Of a stretch of 64,000 nt of DNA, positions 9,050-19,186 are shown one piece after another. Source of the DNA: Dokdonella_A ginsengisoli (lineage in GTDB: Bacteria > Pseudomonadota > Gammaproteobacteria > Xanthomonadales > Rhodanobacteraceae). Positions within the stretch are counted from its first letter, which is position 1. Every line of letters begins with the position of its first letter. A program made the position numbers and the translations under genes. The stretch is from positions 248,001 through 312,000 of the forward strand of contig NZ_JBHSHD010000003.1 of NCBI RefSeq assembly GCF_042652785.1. The letters run 5' to 3'. Under the pieces are notes generated by a model. The model saw only the letters and a program-made list of their open reading frames with translations. It searched no databases and had not been told where the DNA came from.

Positions 9050-9490
9050 TCAAGCCGTCCCGAGCGGCTTGGCGAACACGTGCTGGGTCTTGCTGCGGCG
9101 ATAGCCGGCGCGCTCGTAGAAGCCGTGCGCGCGCTCGCGCTCCATGCGGCTGCGCACGCGCACCTGTGTGGCGCCGCGCTCGCGCGCCCAGGTTTCCGCC
9201 GCGCACAGCAATCCGGCACCGACGCCACCGCCGCGCACCGGCTCGGCGACGACCAGACCGAGGATCTCGGCGACCTCGTCGTCGACCAGATGCGCCTGCT
9301 GCGCGACGTGCAGCCAGCCGACGACGCGCCCTTCGGCGTCCTCGGCGACGAGCACGCGGCCGGCGGGGTCGGCCTCGATCGCGGCGAGCCGCGCGACGAT
9401 CTGCTGGCGCGTGGCCGGATAGCCGAGCTGGCCGCACAGCTCGGCCAGCGCCGGCGCGTCGTAGTTGCGCGCGTTGCGGATCGTCGTCAT
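9050..9490 (-). CDS. GNAT family N-acetyltransferase
   Basis: A 146-residue GCN5-type acetyltransferase, using acetyl-CoA on an unknown amine. The fold order is visible: an N-terminal strand (IRNARNYDAPALAELCGQL), the central VGWLHVAQQAHLVDDEVAEILGLVV strands, motif A (VRGGGVGAGLL, the acetyl-CoA pyrophosphate loop) and motif B (HGFYERAGYRRSKTQHVF). The ATG at 9490 is preceded by ggagggc. It is transcribed toward the repeat-protein pair, with 56 bases between. Substrate unknown. Confidence 0.85.
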   Translation of the reverse strand: MTTIRNARNYDAPALAELCGQLGYPATRQQIVARLAAIEADPAGRVLVAEDAEGRVVGWLHVAQQAHLVDDEVAEILGLVVAEPVRGGGVGAGLLCAAETWARERGATQVRVRSRMERERAHGFYERAGYRRSKTQHVFAKPLGTA

Positions 9491-9585
9491 CGCCTGCCCT
9501 CCGTGATCGCGGGGCAGGCTAGCGCGGCAATCGGTACGAGGCGAGGCGCGGAAGTGGCGATGAAGCGGCGCCGAGCAGGACGTCA

Positions 9586-10235
9586 TCGCTCCCGCATGCG
9601 GGAGAGGTCGCCGCGCCGTGCGCCGCAGGTGAGGATGCTCGTGAAGAGTCTCGCCAGCCCTCCCTCACCCCAACCCTCTCCCGCAGGCGGGAGAGGGAGA
9701 AAGGCTTGCCTGCACGGGACGGTGTGGCGTCATCCGTGAAACGGCAGCGTGCAGGCTGTCACCTCTCCCGCGTGCGGGAGAGGTCGCCGCACCGTGCGCG
9801 GCGGGTGAGGGACGCTCGTGAAAAGTCTCGCCAGCCTTCCCTCACCCCAACCCTCCCCCGCAGGCGGGAGAGGGAGAAAGGCTTGCCTGCACGGGACGGT
9901 GTGGCGTCATCCGTGAAACGGCAGCGTGCAGGCTGTCACCTCTCCCGCTCGCGGGAGAGGTCGCCGCGCTGTGCGCGGCGGGTGAGGGACGCTCGTGAAA
10001 AGTCTCGCCAGCCTTCCCTCACCCCAACCCTCTCCCGCAGGCGGGAGAGGGAGAAAAGCCTGCCTGCATGGGACGGGCGCCGCGCCATCCGTGAAACGGC
10101 AGCGTGCAGGCTGCCACCTCTCCCGCTCGCGGGAGAGGTCGCCGCGCCGTGCGCGGCGGGTGAGGGCGCTCGTGAAAAGTCCCGCCAGCCTTCCCTCATT
10201 CCACCCCTCTCCCACAAGCGGGAGAGGGAGAACAT
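9586..10235. repeat. Tandem array of a ~177-bp hairpin-rich repeat (about 3.7 copies)
   Basis: This fills the 750-base gap between the GNAT and the M20 peptidase. Units begin at the gcgggagagg-tcgccg core at 9598, 9774, 9951 and 10129, a spacing of 176-178 bases. Each unit holds two dyads, ctctcccgc-n-gcgggagag and ccgcaggcgggagagg, joined by a well-conserved linker with gctcgtgaaaagtctcgcc and ccgtgaaacggcagcgtgcagg. The copies differ at only a few positions, so amplification is recent. No gene is convincing inside the array. It resembles dispersed extragenic palindromes of high-GC gammaproteobacteria. The array might act as a transcription terminator or transcript stabiliser. Confidence 0.9.
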
Positions 10236-10242
10236 CCAGCGA

Positions 10243-11724
<1,482 letters not shown>

Positions 11725-11880
11725 AGCTTCACCTTTCGACATGAAGGCCCTGTCCGCCGGACGAGGCCACGCAAGCCGCGCATCGTAGCGGATCGAGCCA
11801 TCCGCCGCGCCGGCGGACCGCGATGCGGGGCCGCGCCGGCGGTGTCGCCCGGCGCGTTCGCAGGCGGCCGGGGCCACCGC

Positions 11881-11923
11881 GTGTAGGAAATTTCCTACAC
11901 GCCGGCGAGCGTCTTTCCTACAC
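11881..11923. promoter_or_regulatory. Perfect 20-bp palindrome plus a third half-site (operator candidate)
   Basis: The sequence gtgtaggaaatttcctacac (11881-11900) is its own reverse complement. A third copy of the half-site tttcctacac recurs at 11914-11923, 23 bases after the second half, about two helical turns. A TAGACT -10-like box follows at 11967-11972, ahead of the ComEA-like gene. The layout fits an activator or repressor site for that gene or for the divergent M20 peptidase. The protein that binds it is not known. Confidence 0.6.
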
Positions 11924-12007
11924 CGGTTCGCGACACACGCCTCTGCCGGGGCCGCGGCGGCGATCCTAGACTGCCGGCCATTCGCGCCAGCCCGCGCCCG
12001 ATCCGAA

Positions 12008-12349
12008 ATGCGCCGCACGTCCATGCCGAAAAAGCTGCTGCTGTTCCTGCTCCTGCTCGCCCTGCCCGCGCTGGCCTGGGCGCAGGTCGATCTCAACCGC
12101 GCCGACGCCAAGATGCTGGCCGAAGCCATGACCGGCGTCGGCCTGACCAAGGCCGAGGCGATCGTCGCCTACCGCGACGCGCACGGCCCGTTCCGCAGCA
12201 TCGACGAGCTGGCCAAGGTCAAGGGCATCGGCGCCAAGACGATCGCCGCCAATCGCGACGCCATCGTCGTCATCGATCCGGACGACGGCGGCGAACCGCC
12301 GGCCGATGGCGGCGGCAGTGCCGGGGTGCGGCCGGCCGCGTCGCAGTAG
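12008..12349 (+). CDS. ComEA-like helix-hairpin-helix DNA-binding protein
   Basis: A 113-residue exported protein. A signal peptide (PKKLLLFLLLLALPALAWA) is followed by a ComEA-type double helix-hairpin-helix: VDLNRADAKMLAEAMTGVG, then FRSIDELAKVKGIGAKTIAANRD. A low-complexity Gly/Pro tail ends the protein. Known relatives bind incoming double-stranded DNA in the periplasm during natural transformation. A second ATG at 12023 sits closer to the signal peptide, and neither start has an obvious ribosome site. A perfect palindrome lies 85-130 bases upstream. No other competence genes are nearby. Confidence 0.85.
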   Translation: MRRTSMPKKLLLFLLLLALPALAWAQVDLNRADAKMLAEAMTGVGLTKAEAIVAYRDAHGPFRSIDELAKVKGIGAKTIAANRDAIVVIDPDDGGEPPADGGGSAGVRPAASQ

Positions 12350-12442
12350 CGCGCTTTCCCGCCCTGCGGCATGCCGCCGCAGGGGCAGGCGCCGCGGGCG
12401 CCCGTGCTAGACTCGCCGCCCGCCGAACGGCGGTCCGCGCGC

Positions 12443-12901
12443 ATGATTCTTCCCCGCTACCACATCGGCCCGTCGTTGATCGCGGGCGCAGGGAAAGGCT
12501 TGTTTCTCGACGAGCCGGTCGCGCGTGGCCGCGTGATCACCGCGCCGGACGCGATTCCGGACGTGCACGCCTTCGACGACATCCTCGCCCGCCCCGACGC
12601 CGCGCAGCTGCTGCCCGCCACCGTGCGCTGGTTCGAGGACCGCTACACGGTCACGCCGGAATGGCCGGACGAGTGCTACATCAACCACGCGTTCGCGCCG
12701 ACCGCGCTGTGGCATCTGGGCTTCGTGTTCGCCGCGGCCGACCTCGCGCCCGGCACCGAGATCACCGTCGACTACCGCCATCTGCTGGCGCCGGGCCAGG
12801 AAGAGGATTTCCGCGACGCGCTCAGCGGCGAGCGCATCGTCGGCTACACCTGGGCCGAAAGCCTGCGCGCCTCCACGCACGCGCTCGCCGCGCTGCTCTG
12901 A
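12443..12901 (+). CDS. Small SET-domain protein
   Basis: A 152-residue protein with a compact SET fold: the N-terminal GPSLIAGAGKGLFLDEPVARG strand pair, CYINHAFAPTALWH in place of the usual NHSC core, and APGTEITVDYRHL matching the ELTYDY motif. The post-SET cysteine cluster is absent and the cofactor-binding NHSCxPN motif is altered, so lysine methyltransferase activity is uncertain. It is preceded by a TAGACT -10-like box at 12408-12413. The next gene (GNAT) starts 8 bases after the stop and HutD follows, suggesting a three-gene operon. Confidence 0.75.
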   Translation: MILPRYHIGPSLIAGAGKGLFLDEPVARGRVITAPDAIPDVHAFDDILARPDAAQLLPATVRWFEDRYTVTPEWPDECYINHAFAPTALWHLGFVFAAADLAPGTEITVDYRHLLAPGQEEDFRDALSGERIVGYTWAESLRASTHALAALL

Positions 12902-12909
12902 TTTCCGCC

Positions 12910-13434
12910 ATGATCGAAATTCCCACGCTCGAAACCGACCGCCTGCGCCTGACCGCGTTCGGCAACCGCCATTTCGAGGCCTACGCCTCGATGCTCGGCG
13001 ATCCCGCCAGCACGCGCTTCGTCGGCGACGGCCATCCGCTCGACCGCATGAACGCGTGGCGCTCGATGGCGATGCTGCTCGGTCACTGGGCGCTGCGCGG
13101 CTACGGCATGTGGGCGGTGGAGCTGAAGGACAGCGGCGAGTTCGTCGGCCGCGTCGGCCTGCACCACCCGGAAGGCTGGCCCGATCTGGAACTGGGCTGG
13201 ATGCTGATGCCGGACCACCAGCACCGCGGCTACGCCACCGAAGCCGCGCGCGCCGCGCTCGACTTCGCCTTCGCGCAGGTCAAGGCGCTGCGCGTGGTCA
13301 GCCTGATCCGCATCGAGAACACCGCCTCGGAACGCGTCGCGCGCCGCCTCGGCGGGCGCCAGGCGACGACCATCGACTTCCTCGGCAGCGCCACCCTCGT
13401 CTACATCTACCATCCGCCCGAAACGGACGGCTGA
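12910..13434 (+). CDS. RimJ/RimL-type GNAT acetyltransferase
   Basis: A 174-residue acetyltransferase of the Acetyltransf_3 type. It starts IPTLETDRLRLTAFGNRHFE, typical of RimJ/RimL-like enzymes. It continues through GYGMWAVELKDSGEFVGRVGL, the acetyl-CoA loop MPDHQHRGYATEAARAAL, and VVSLIRIENTASERVARRLGG. It may modify an N-terminal amine or a small molecule; the substrate is unknown. Its stop overlaps the start of the HutD gene by one base (TGATG), so the two are translationally coupled. Confidence 0.85.
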   Translation: MIEIPTLETDRLRLTAFGNRHFEAYASMLGDPASTRFVGDGHPLDRMNAWRSMAMLLGHWALRGYGMWAVELKDSGEFVGRVGLHHPEGWPDLELGWMLMPDHQHRGYATEAARAALDFAFAQVKALRVVSLIRIENTASERVARRLGGRQATTIDFLGSATLVYIYHPPETDG

Positions 13435-14018
13435 TGCGCCTGATCGACGCCAGCGAAAGCCGCCGCGTGCGCTGGAAGAACGACGGCGGCTGGACCACCG
13501 AACTGGCGCGCGATCCCGCCGGCGCGGACGATTTCCGCTGGCGCGCGAGCATCGCCGAGATCGAGAGCGACGGCCCCTTCTCGGTGTTTCCCGGCGTCGA
13601 GCGCGACCTGATCCTGCTCGACGGCGAGGGCATCGAGCTGGACGTCGACGGCGCCGCACCGAAGCGCCTGACGCAGCGTTTCGAACGCGTGCGCTTCGCC
13701 GGCGAGGCGCGCGTGGACTGCCGCCTGATCGCTGGCCCGACGCGCGACTTCAACGTGATGGCGCGCCGCGGCGCGGTGCGCGCCGAAGTCGTCGCGCGGC
13801 CGCTCGCCGGCTCGATGCTGGTCTTCGCTGAACCCGGCGAGGAATGGCTGATCCACGTGCTCGCCGGCCACCTCGACGCACGCGACGGCGATGAAGAACT
13901 GCACGCCGAAGCCGGCGCCTGCCTGTACCTGGACTTCCGCGACGCGCCCGACGCCGGCCGCATCGCGCTCGACGGCGCCGGCGAGCTGGTGCTGGCGCGC
14001 TTCTCGCCGGCCGACTGA
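13434..14018 (+). CDS. HutD/Ves family protein
   Basis: A 194-residue cupin-fold protein of the HutD (Ves) family. The diagnostic N-terminus RVRWKNDGGWTTELARDP and the FRWRASIAEIESDGPFSVFPGVERDLILLDG block are both present. HutD proteins often accompany histidine-utilisation genes and are thought to tune that pathway, but no hut genes are in this window, so the role here is open. It is coupled to the upstream GNAT gene by a one-base overlap. Confidence 0.85.
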   Translation: MRLIDASESRRVRWKNDGGWTTELARDPAGADDFRWRASIAEIESDGPFSVFPGVERDLILLDGEGIELDVDGAAPKRLTQRFERVRFAGEARVDCRLIAGPTRDFNVMARRGAVRAEVVARPLAGSMLVFAEPGEEWLIHVLAGHLDARDGDEELHAEAGACLYLDFRDAPDAGRIALDGAGELVLARFSPAD

Positions 14019-14357
14019 TCCGCGCGCCGCGCGCGGTCGCGCCGCAGGCAACACGCGCCGACACCTTCTTGCACGCTTCCCGACCCCATCGGCGGACCCG
14101 TCTCGGAATTGCGAATAATTCGCATTTGTGTTAAGTTATCGAGAATTGAAGGGGTCATTCCGCAGCATCCGGGCGCCGTGCCGCGCCGCGCCACCTGCGG
14201 ATTTCTCCCGCCGCGCCACCGAAGCCAGGAACGCACCAGCCAGCTTTCGCCAAGGCCGCACGCATCGAACGTACGCGAGCGCTCCGCAGCCGTGTCCGGC
14301 CGCAGCGTCCGTCGAGGAATTTCGTTTCGCATTTCGTACTTGGAGATCCAACGTCCC
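14019..14357 (+). other. Intergenic region carrying the TonB receptor promoter
   Basis: A 339-base gap. The left 85 bases hold GC-rich dyads after the HutD stop. The Fur-box-like site and promoter lie at 14109-14137. A leader of about 210 bases before the receptor ATG has no convincing small gene or known riboswitch. Confidence 0.6.
14109..14137 (+). promoter_or_regulatory. Fur-box-like dyad over a sigma-70-like promoter
   Basis: gcgaataattcgc (14111-14123) is a 6-1-6 inverted repeat around a central A, the geometry of a Fur half-site pair. It overlaps a TTGCGA -35-like box (14109-14114), 17 bases before a TAAGTT -10-like box (14132-14137). The local AT-richness stands out from the surroundings. 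Binding of Fur with ferrous iron here would repress the siderophore receptor. The match to the long Fur consensus is partial. Confidence 0.55.
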
Positions 14358-16703
14358 ATGTCGTACATCAAGAGTCGCAAGCACCTGGTACAGCCCGGTT
14401 CCCGTCACCGCGCGTCGGTCGCGGCGCTGGCCACGAGCCTGGCCCTGGCCCTCCCGGCGATCGCCGGCAACGCACTCGCCGAATCCGCCGCCGCGCCGGA
14501 CGCCGGGCCGGATCCGGACGCCACGCAGAACCTGCCCACCGTCGAGGTGAAGGGCCAGCAGGCGATCGGCTACAAGGTCGACACGACCGCCGGCGCGAAA
14601 TTCGTCAAGCCGCTGATCGACACCACGCAATCGGTGCAGATCATCCCGTCCGACCTGATCCAGGACCAGGCCGCGACCACGCTGACCGAAGCGCTGCGCA
14701 ACAGCGCCGGCGTGGGCACCTTCTACGTCGGTGAGAACGGCAACACCTCCACCGGCGACTCGATCAACATGCGCGGCTTCGACAGCTCCAGCAGCATCTT
14801 CGTCGACGGCGTGCGCGACCTGGGCAGCGTCTCGCGCGACACGTTCAACATCGACCAGATCGAGGTCGTGAAGGGGCCGTCGGGCTCGGACTACGGCCGC
14901 ACCTCGCCGACCGGCTCGGTCAACCTCGTCAGCAAGCGCGCGATGCTCGACGACCTGCTCGCCGGCTCGCTGTCCTACGGCAGCTCCGACCGCAAGCGCC
15001 TCACGGCGGACTGGAACCAGCGCCTGGGCAACCTCGACGGCGCCGCGCTGCGCGTCAACGTGATGGCGCAGGACAGCGGCGTGCCCGGCCGCGACGAGAT
15101 CGAGAACGACCGCTGGGGCATCGCCACCTCGCTCGCCTTCGGCCTCGGCTCGCCCACGCGCGTGTTCTTCAACCTGCTGCACGTGAAGCAGAGCAACGTG
15201 CCCGACGGCGGCGTACCGACGATCGGCCTGCCCGGCTACACCACGCCCGATCCGACGCGGCCCGAACTCGGCTACGCGCGACGGGTCGACTCGAGCAACT
15301 TCTACGGCACCAGCAGCGATCACGACGACAACAAGACCGACATGGCCACGCTGGTCGTCGAGCACGACTTCAGCGACGACATCAAGCTGCAGAACACCAC
15401 GCGCTGGGGCCGCACGCACCAGGACTACATGCTCACCGCGTTCATGGGCTCGGCGGCGAACTGGATCACGCCCGACCTGACCGACCCGTCGACCTGGACG
15501 ATCGCGCGCAGCCTGCCGACGTTCAAGGACCAGACCAACCGCATCGCCACGAACCAGACCAACCTGCGCGTGCACTCCGACTTCGGCGGCGTCGGCAACG
15601 ACCTCAGCGCGGGCCTGGAATTCATCCGCGAGGAAGCCTCCACGGTCGGCATCGGCGCGCTGAACGGCAGCACCTGGCCGGCGGCGAACCTATATCGCCC
15701 CGACTACCGCGTGAGCGGCCTGATCCGCGGCCGCACCGGCGCCAAGAGCGACGGCCAGACCGACACGCAGGCGGCCTACCTGTTCGACACGATCACCTTC
15801 AACGAACAGTGGCAGCTCAACGCCGGCGTGCGCTTGGACCACTACGAGACCGACTTCAGCAGCCTGGTCGCCTGCGGCGGCCGCGGCGGCCCGGCCTGCG
15901 GATCGCTGCCGGCCGGCACGATCGTCCCCGGCGTCAATGCGAGCAAGTCGGACACGCTGTTCAACTGGAAGGTCGGCCTGCTGTACAAGCCGGCCAGCAA
16001 CGGCAGCATCTACCTGAACTACGCGGTGTCGCAGCAGCCTCCGGGCGGCAACGCCCTCGCGCTGAGCAGCTCGGCCAACAGCCTGGACAACCCGATCTTC
16101 GATCCGCAGAAGGCCAAGACGATCGAGCTGGGCACGAAGTGGGAGCTGCTCGACTCGCGCCTGTTCCTGACCGCCGCGCTGTATCGCACCGACGTGACCA
16201 ACGAGGTCGTGCAGGATCCGGTCGACCAGCTCTACTACCAGATCGGCAAGAAGCGCGTCGAAGGCATCGAACTCGGCCTGGTCGGCAAGCTGACCGACGC
16301 CTGGTCGGTGAGCGCCGGCTTCACGACGATGGACGCGACCGTCGAGAAGGGTGCGAACGTTTCGCAGGACGGCTCCGATGACCTGGCCTACACGCCGGAC
16401 AAGGCGTTCACCGCCTGGACCACGTACGTCACGCCGTTCAAGCTGACCATTGGCGGCGGCGCGCGCTACTCCGGCGAGATGAAGCGCGGCACCGACGGCG
16501 CGGTCGGCACGCCGCCCTTCACCAAGTCCTACTGGGTGGTCGACGCGATGGCCAGCTACCCGGTCACGCCGAACTTCAACGTCCAGCTCAACGTCTACAA
16601 CCTGTTCGACAAGGACTACGTGGCCGCGATCAACAAGAGCGGCTTCCGCTACACGCCGGGTGCGCCGGTGTCGGCGATGCTGAGCGCCAACCTGCGCTTC
16701 TGA
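14358..16703 (+). CDS. TonB-dependent siderophore receptor (catecholate, Fiu/PiuA-like)
   Basis: Outer-membrane gated barrel of 781 residues that imports ferric siderophores using TonB energy. A long signal peptide covers about 1-42. The plug domain follows, with TLTEALRNSAGVGTFYVGEN, INMRGFDSSSSIFVDGVRD and IDQIEVVKGPSGSDYGRTSP. Next comes the 22-strand barrel, ending in the outer-membrane C-terminal Phe (SAMLSANLRF). The plug style and the adjacent piuC-type gene suggest a catecholate receptor like Fiu/PiuA, which is an inference. The ATG at 14358 starts the signal peptide. A Fur-box-like promoter lies about 220 bases upstream and a hairpin follows the stop. Confidence 0.9.
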   Translation: MSYIKSRKHLVQPGSRHRASVAALATSLALALPAIAGNALAESAAAPDAGPDPDATQNLPTVEVKGQQAIGYKVDTTAGAKFVKPLIDTTQSVQIIPSDLIQDQAATTLTEALRNSAGVGTFYVGENGNTSTGDSINMRGFDSSSSIFVDGVRDLGSVSRDTFNIDQIEVVKGPSGSDYGRTSPTGSVNLVSKRAMLDDLLAGSLSYGSSDRKRLTADWNQRLGNLDGAALRVNVMAQDSGVPGRDEIENDRWGIATSLAFGLGSPTRVFFNLLHVKQSNVPDGGVPTIGLPGYTTPDPTRPELGYARRVDSSNFYGTSSDHDDNKTDMATLVVEHDFSDDIKLQNTTRWGRTHQDYMLTAFMGSAANWITPDLTDPSTWTIARSLPTFKDQTNRIATNQTNLRVHSDFGGVGNDLSAGLEFIREEASTVGIGALNGSTWPAANLYRPDYRVSGLIRGRTGAKSDGQTDTQAAYLFDTITFNEQWQLNAGVRLDHYETDFSSLVACGGRGGPACGSLPAGTIVPGVNASKSDTLFNWKVGLLYKPASNGSIYLNYAVSQQPPGGNALALSSSANSLDNPIFDPQKAKTIELGTKWELLDSRLFLTAALYRTDVTNEVVQDPVDQLYYQIGKKRVEGIELGLVGKLTDAWSVSAGFTTMDATVEKGANVSQDGSDDLAYTPDKAFTAWTTYVTPFKLTIGGGARYSGEMKRGTDGAVGTPPFTKSYWVVDAMASYPVTPNFNVQLNVYNLFDKDYVAAINKSGFRYTPGAPVSAMLSANLRF

Positions 16704-16722
16704 TCCACGCCTGCCCCGCGAC

Positions 16723-16744
16723 GCCGGCCCACGGAAGGGCCGGC
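16723..16744 (+). terminator. Hairpin after the TonB-dependent receptor
   Basis: A perfect 8-bp GC stem (GCCGGCCC / GGGCCGGC) with a six-base loop, 19 bases after the receptor stop. No T tract follows, so it may attenuate or stabilise rather than fully terminate. Confidence 0.45.
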
Positions 16745-16802
16745 GCCGCTCTGCCGGAGCGCTGTTTCCACGCCCTTCCCGGTTCCCCGGCGTCGACGCC
16801 GC

Positions 16803-16822
16803 AATGCGAGAATGAGCGCATT
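16803..16822 (+). promoter_or_regulatory. Possible degenerate Fur site before piuC
   Basis: AATGCG-N8-CGCATT forms an inverted repeat around agaatgag, 18 bases before the piuC start. The inner GAGAATGAG resembles the left arm of Fur boxes. It is weaker than the sites at 14111 and 22502. Confidence 0.35.
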
Positions 16823-16839
16823 CCGGACGGACCGCATCC

Positions 16840-17517
16840 ATGCTCCTGCACATTCCCGGCGTTCTCGACGCCGCGCAGATCCAGACCTTCCGCGACGCGC
16901 TCGACGGTGCCCAATGGACCGACGGCAAGGAAACCGTCGGCGCGCAGGGCGCCCGCGTCAAGCGCAACCTGCAGCTTCCCGAAACCTCGCCGGTGCGCCG
17001 CGAACTCGGCGCGCTGGTGCTCGAGGCGCTCGCGCGCAACCCGCTCTACCACGCCGCCGTGCTGCCGCTGCGCACGCTGCCGCCGCGCTTCAACCGCTAC
17101 GAAGGCGGCGGCCACTACGGCTTCCACGTCGACGGCTCGGTGATGGCGCTCGGAACCGGAGCGCAGATGCGCAGCGACGTGTCGTGCACGCTGTTCCTGT
17201 GCGAGCCGGACGAATACGACGGCGGCGAACTCGTCGTCAGCGACACCTACGGCGAGCACGAGGTCAAGCTGCCGGCCGGCGACCTGATCGTCTATCCGTC
17301 GAGCAGCCTGCACCAGGTCCGCCCGGTCACGCGCGGCGCGCGCCTGGCCGCGTTCTTCTGGGTGCAGAGCCTGATCCGCGACGATCGCCGGCGGCGCCTG
17401 CTGCTGGAACTGGACACTTCGATCCAGACCCTGACGCAGGGCGGCGCCGATGCCGCCGCCGTGCTGCAGCTGACCGGCGTTTACCACAACCTGCTGCGCG
17501 AATGGGCCGAGACCTGA
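16840..17517 (+). CDS. piuC: PiuC-type Fe(II)/2-oxoglutarate-dependent (PKHD) hydroxylase
   Basis: A 225-residue non-haem iron dioxygenase of the PiuC/YbiX family. The 2-His-1-carboxylate triad is visible: His96 and Asp98 in YGFHVDGS, His158 in SSSLHQVRPV. Arg168 is placed to hold 2-oxoglutarate. RFNRYEGGGHYGFH is the family signature. PiuC homologues sit beside catecholate siderophore receptors and are iron-repressed; their substrate is unsettled. Here it lies 136 bases after the receptor, in the same direction, and convergent with the reductase operon. Confidence 0.9.
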   Translation: MLLHIPGVLDAAQIQTFRDALDGAQWTDGKETVGAQGARVKRNLQLPETSPVRRELGALVLEALARNPLYHAAVLPLRTLPPRFNRYEGGGHYGFHVDGSVMALGTGAQMRSDVSCTLFLCEPDEYDGGELVVSDTYGEHEVKLPAGDLIVYPSSSLHQVRPVTRGARLAAFFWVQSLIRDDRRRRLLLELDTSIQTLTQGGADAAAVLQLTGVYHNLLREWAET

Positions 17518-17554
17518 CGCGAGCCGTCGATTCGCGCCGACCCGCGCGGGCGCT

Positions 17555-19186
17555 TCAGTACACGTCGCGGCGGTAGCGTCCCTCCACGCGCAGGCGCTCG
17601 ACCGTGTCCTCGCCGAGCGCCTCGACGAGCACCGCGTGCACGTCGGGCGCCATGCCTTCCAGGCTGCCGCAGACGTAGATCGCCGCGCCGCCTTCGACCC
17701 ACTCGCGCAGCGTTGCCGCAGCTGCGGCGAGGCGGTGTTGTACGTAGATGCGCTCGGCCTGGTCGCGCGAGAAGGCGGTATCCAGCCGTTCGATCCAGCC
17801 GCCTTCGCGCCAGGCCTCGATCTCCGCGCGGTAGTGGAAATCGCAGGCGGCGCTGCGCTCGCCGAACAGCAGCCAGTTGCGGCGCGCGCCGGCGGCGATG
17901 CGCTCCTTCAGCAAGGCGCGCAGACCGGCGATGCCGGTGCCGTTGCCGATCAGGATCAAACCGCGCGCGTCGGCGGGGGCGTGGAAATTCGCGTTCGCGC
18001 GGATGCGCAGCGCGATCGTCCCGCCGACGCGCGCATGCTCGGTCAGCCAGCCCGCGCCGAGACCGAGGCGGCCGTCGGCGCGGCGGAACTGGCGCACCAG
18101 CAGGTGGATCGCGCCGTCGGCGGGCAGCGAGGCGATCGAATACTCGCGGTGCGGCAGCGGCACCAGCTGCGCGGCGAGCGCCTGCGCGTCGCGTCCGGCG
18201 ACTTCCGCGCGGTCCGGCAGGCGGCTGCGCGCGAGCGCGTCGCGCAGCGCTTCGCGTCCGTGCGTGGTGTCGACCGTCGCCGCGCCGTCGAGTCCCGCCT
18301 CGCGCAACCACGCGGCGACCTCGTCCGGCGCATGGCAGGGCCCGATTTCGGCGACGTCGCCGGCGCGCCAGCCGGCCTGCGTTTTGCGCGGCGGGTGCAG
18401 CACAAGATGGAAGCAGCCGCCGCCGGCGCTGCCGGGATTGAGCAGGCGCCGGTCGACCAGGCGCCACGGCTCGTAGCGCGGCTCCTGCCAGTCCGGCAGG
18501 TCCGTGCGGCCGGCGACGACGCCGATTTCGCGCTGCCAGTGGCGCAGCGCGCCGTCGTCGCCGTCGTCGACCTCGACCGCGTCGAACAGCGGCTGCGCGC
18601 CGCTGCCGCGCAGCCAGGCGTCCAGGCGCCGGCCGAACGCGCAGAAGTTGTGGTACTCGCGATCGCCCAGCGCGAGCAGGCCGTAGCGCAGCCCGGCCAG
18701 TGCGGCCGGGCGGTCGAGCACGTCGCGCACGAACGCGGCGGCGCCGTCGGGCGGATCGCCTTCGCCGGTGGTGCTGACGACGAACAGCGCCAGCCTCGCC
18801 TGCGCCAGCGCGGCCGCGTCCAGCGTGGCCAGCGAGGTCAGGTGCACCGCCACGCCGCCCGCACGCAGGGATTGCGCGGTGCGCCGCGCGAGCTGCTCGG
18901 CATAGCCGGTCTGGCTGGCGTAGGCGAGCAGCAGCGCGCTCGCGCAATCGTCGTTCGGCGTCGCGGCCAGCCTGCGCTCGCGCACCACGCGCACGCGCCA
19001 CAGCGCGAGGCAGAAACCGGCATAGGCGAGCAGCGCGAACGCCGCCGCACCCAGACGCAGCGGCCCGGGATCGCTCCACGCCGGCCAGCCGCCGTGCAGG
19101 CGCAGCAGACCGAGCGCGATCACGCCGACGACGGCGAGCGGGACCACGGCGCCGCGCCACGGCGTGGCGGAGGATTCGCGCGTCAT
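17555..19186 (-). CDS. Membrane-anchored flavodoxin/ferredoxin-NADP reductase fusion
   Basis: A 543-residue diflavin reductase related to sulfite reductase alpha subunits and the PepSY-linked iron reductases. Two TM helices (about 13-32 and 44-63) come first. The flavodoxin domain follows with an FMN loop LLLAYASQTGYAEQLA, and VVSTTGEGDPPD and LALGDREYHNFCAFG further on. The FNR domain has REYSIASLP (FAD), LILIGNGTGIAGLRALL (NADPH pyrophosphate), LLFGERS and IYVCGSLEGMAPDV. It should take electrons from NADPH and pass them into or across the inner membrane. Its start overlaps the apbE stop by four bases. It is the last gene of the Fur-type operon. Confidence 0.9.
   Translation of the reverse strand: MTRESSATPWRGAVVPLAVVGVIALGLLRLHGGWPAWSDPGPLRLGAAAFALLAYAGFCLALWRVRVVRERRLAATPNDDCASALLLAYASQTGYAEQLARRTAQSLRAGGVAVHLTSLATLDAAALAQARLALFVVSTTGEGDPPDGAAAFVRDVLDRPAALAGLRYGLLALGDREYHNFCAFGRRLDAWLRGSGAQPLFDAVEVDDGDDGALRHWQREIGVVAGRTDLPDWQEPRYEPWRLVDRRLLNPGSAGGGCFHLVLHPPRKTQAGWRAGDVAEIGPCHAPDEVAAWLREAGLDGAATVDTTHGREALRDALARSRLPDRAEVAGRDAQALAAQLVPLPHREYSIASLPADGAIHLLVRQFRRADGRLGLGAGWLTEHARVGGTIALRIRANANFHAPADARGLILIGNGTGIAGLRALLKERIAAGARRNWLLFGERSAACDFHYRAEIEAWREGGWIERLDTAFSRDQAERIYVQHRLAAAAATLREWVEGGAAIYVCGSLEGMAPDVHAVLVEALGEDTVERLRVEGRYRRDVY

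Noticed and set aside
6199..9228. A 1009-codon open frame on the minus strand across the propeller genes
   Set aside because: It is rich in Arg/Ala/Pro with no domain, crosses two genes with signal peptides and ribosome sites, and is the usual shadow frame of GC-rich DNA.
9586..10235. CRISPR array
   Set aside because: Units are ~177 bases and nearly identical throughout; there are no short direct repeats with unique spacers and no cas genes.
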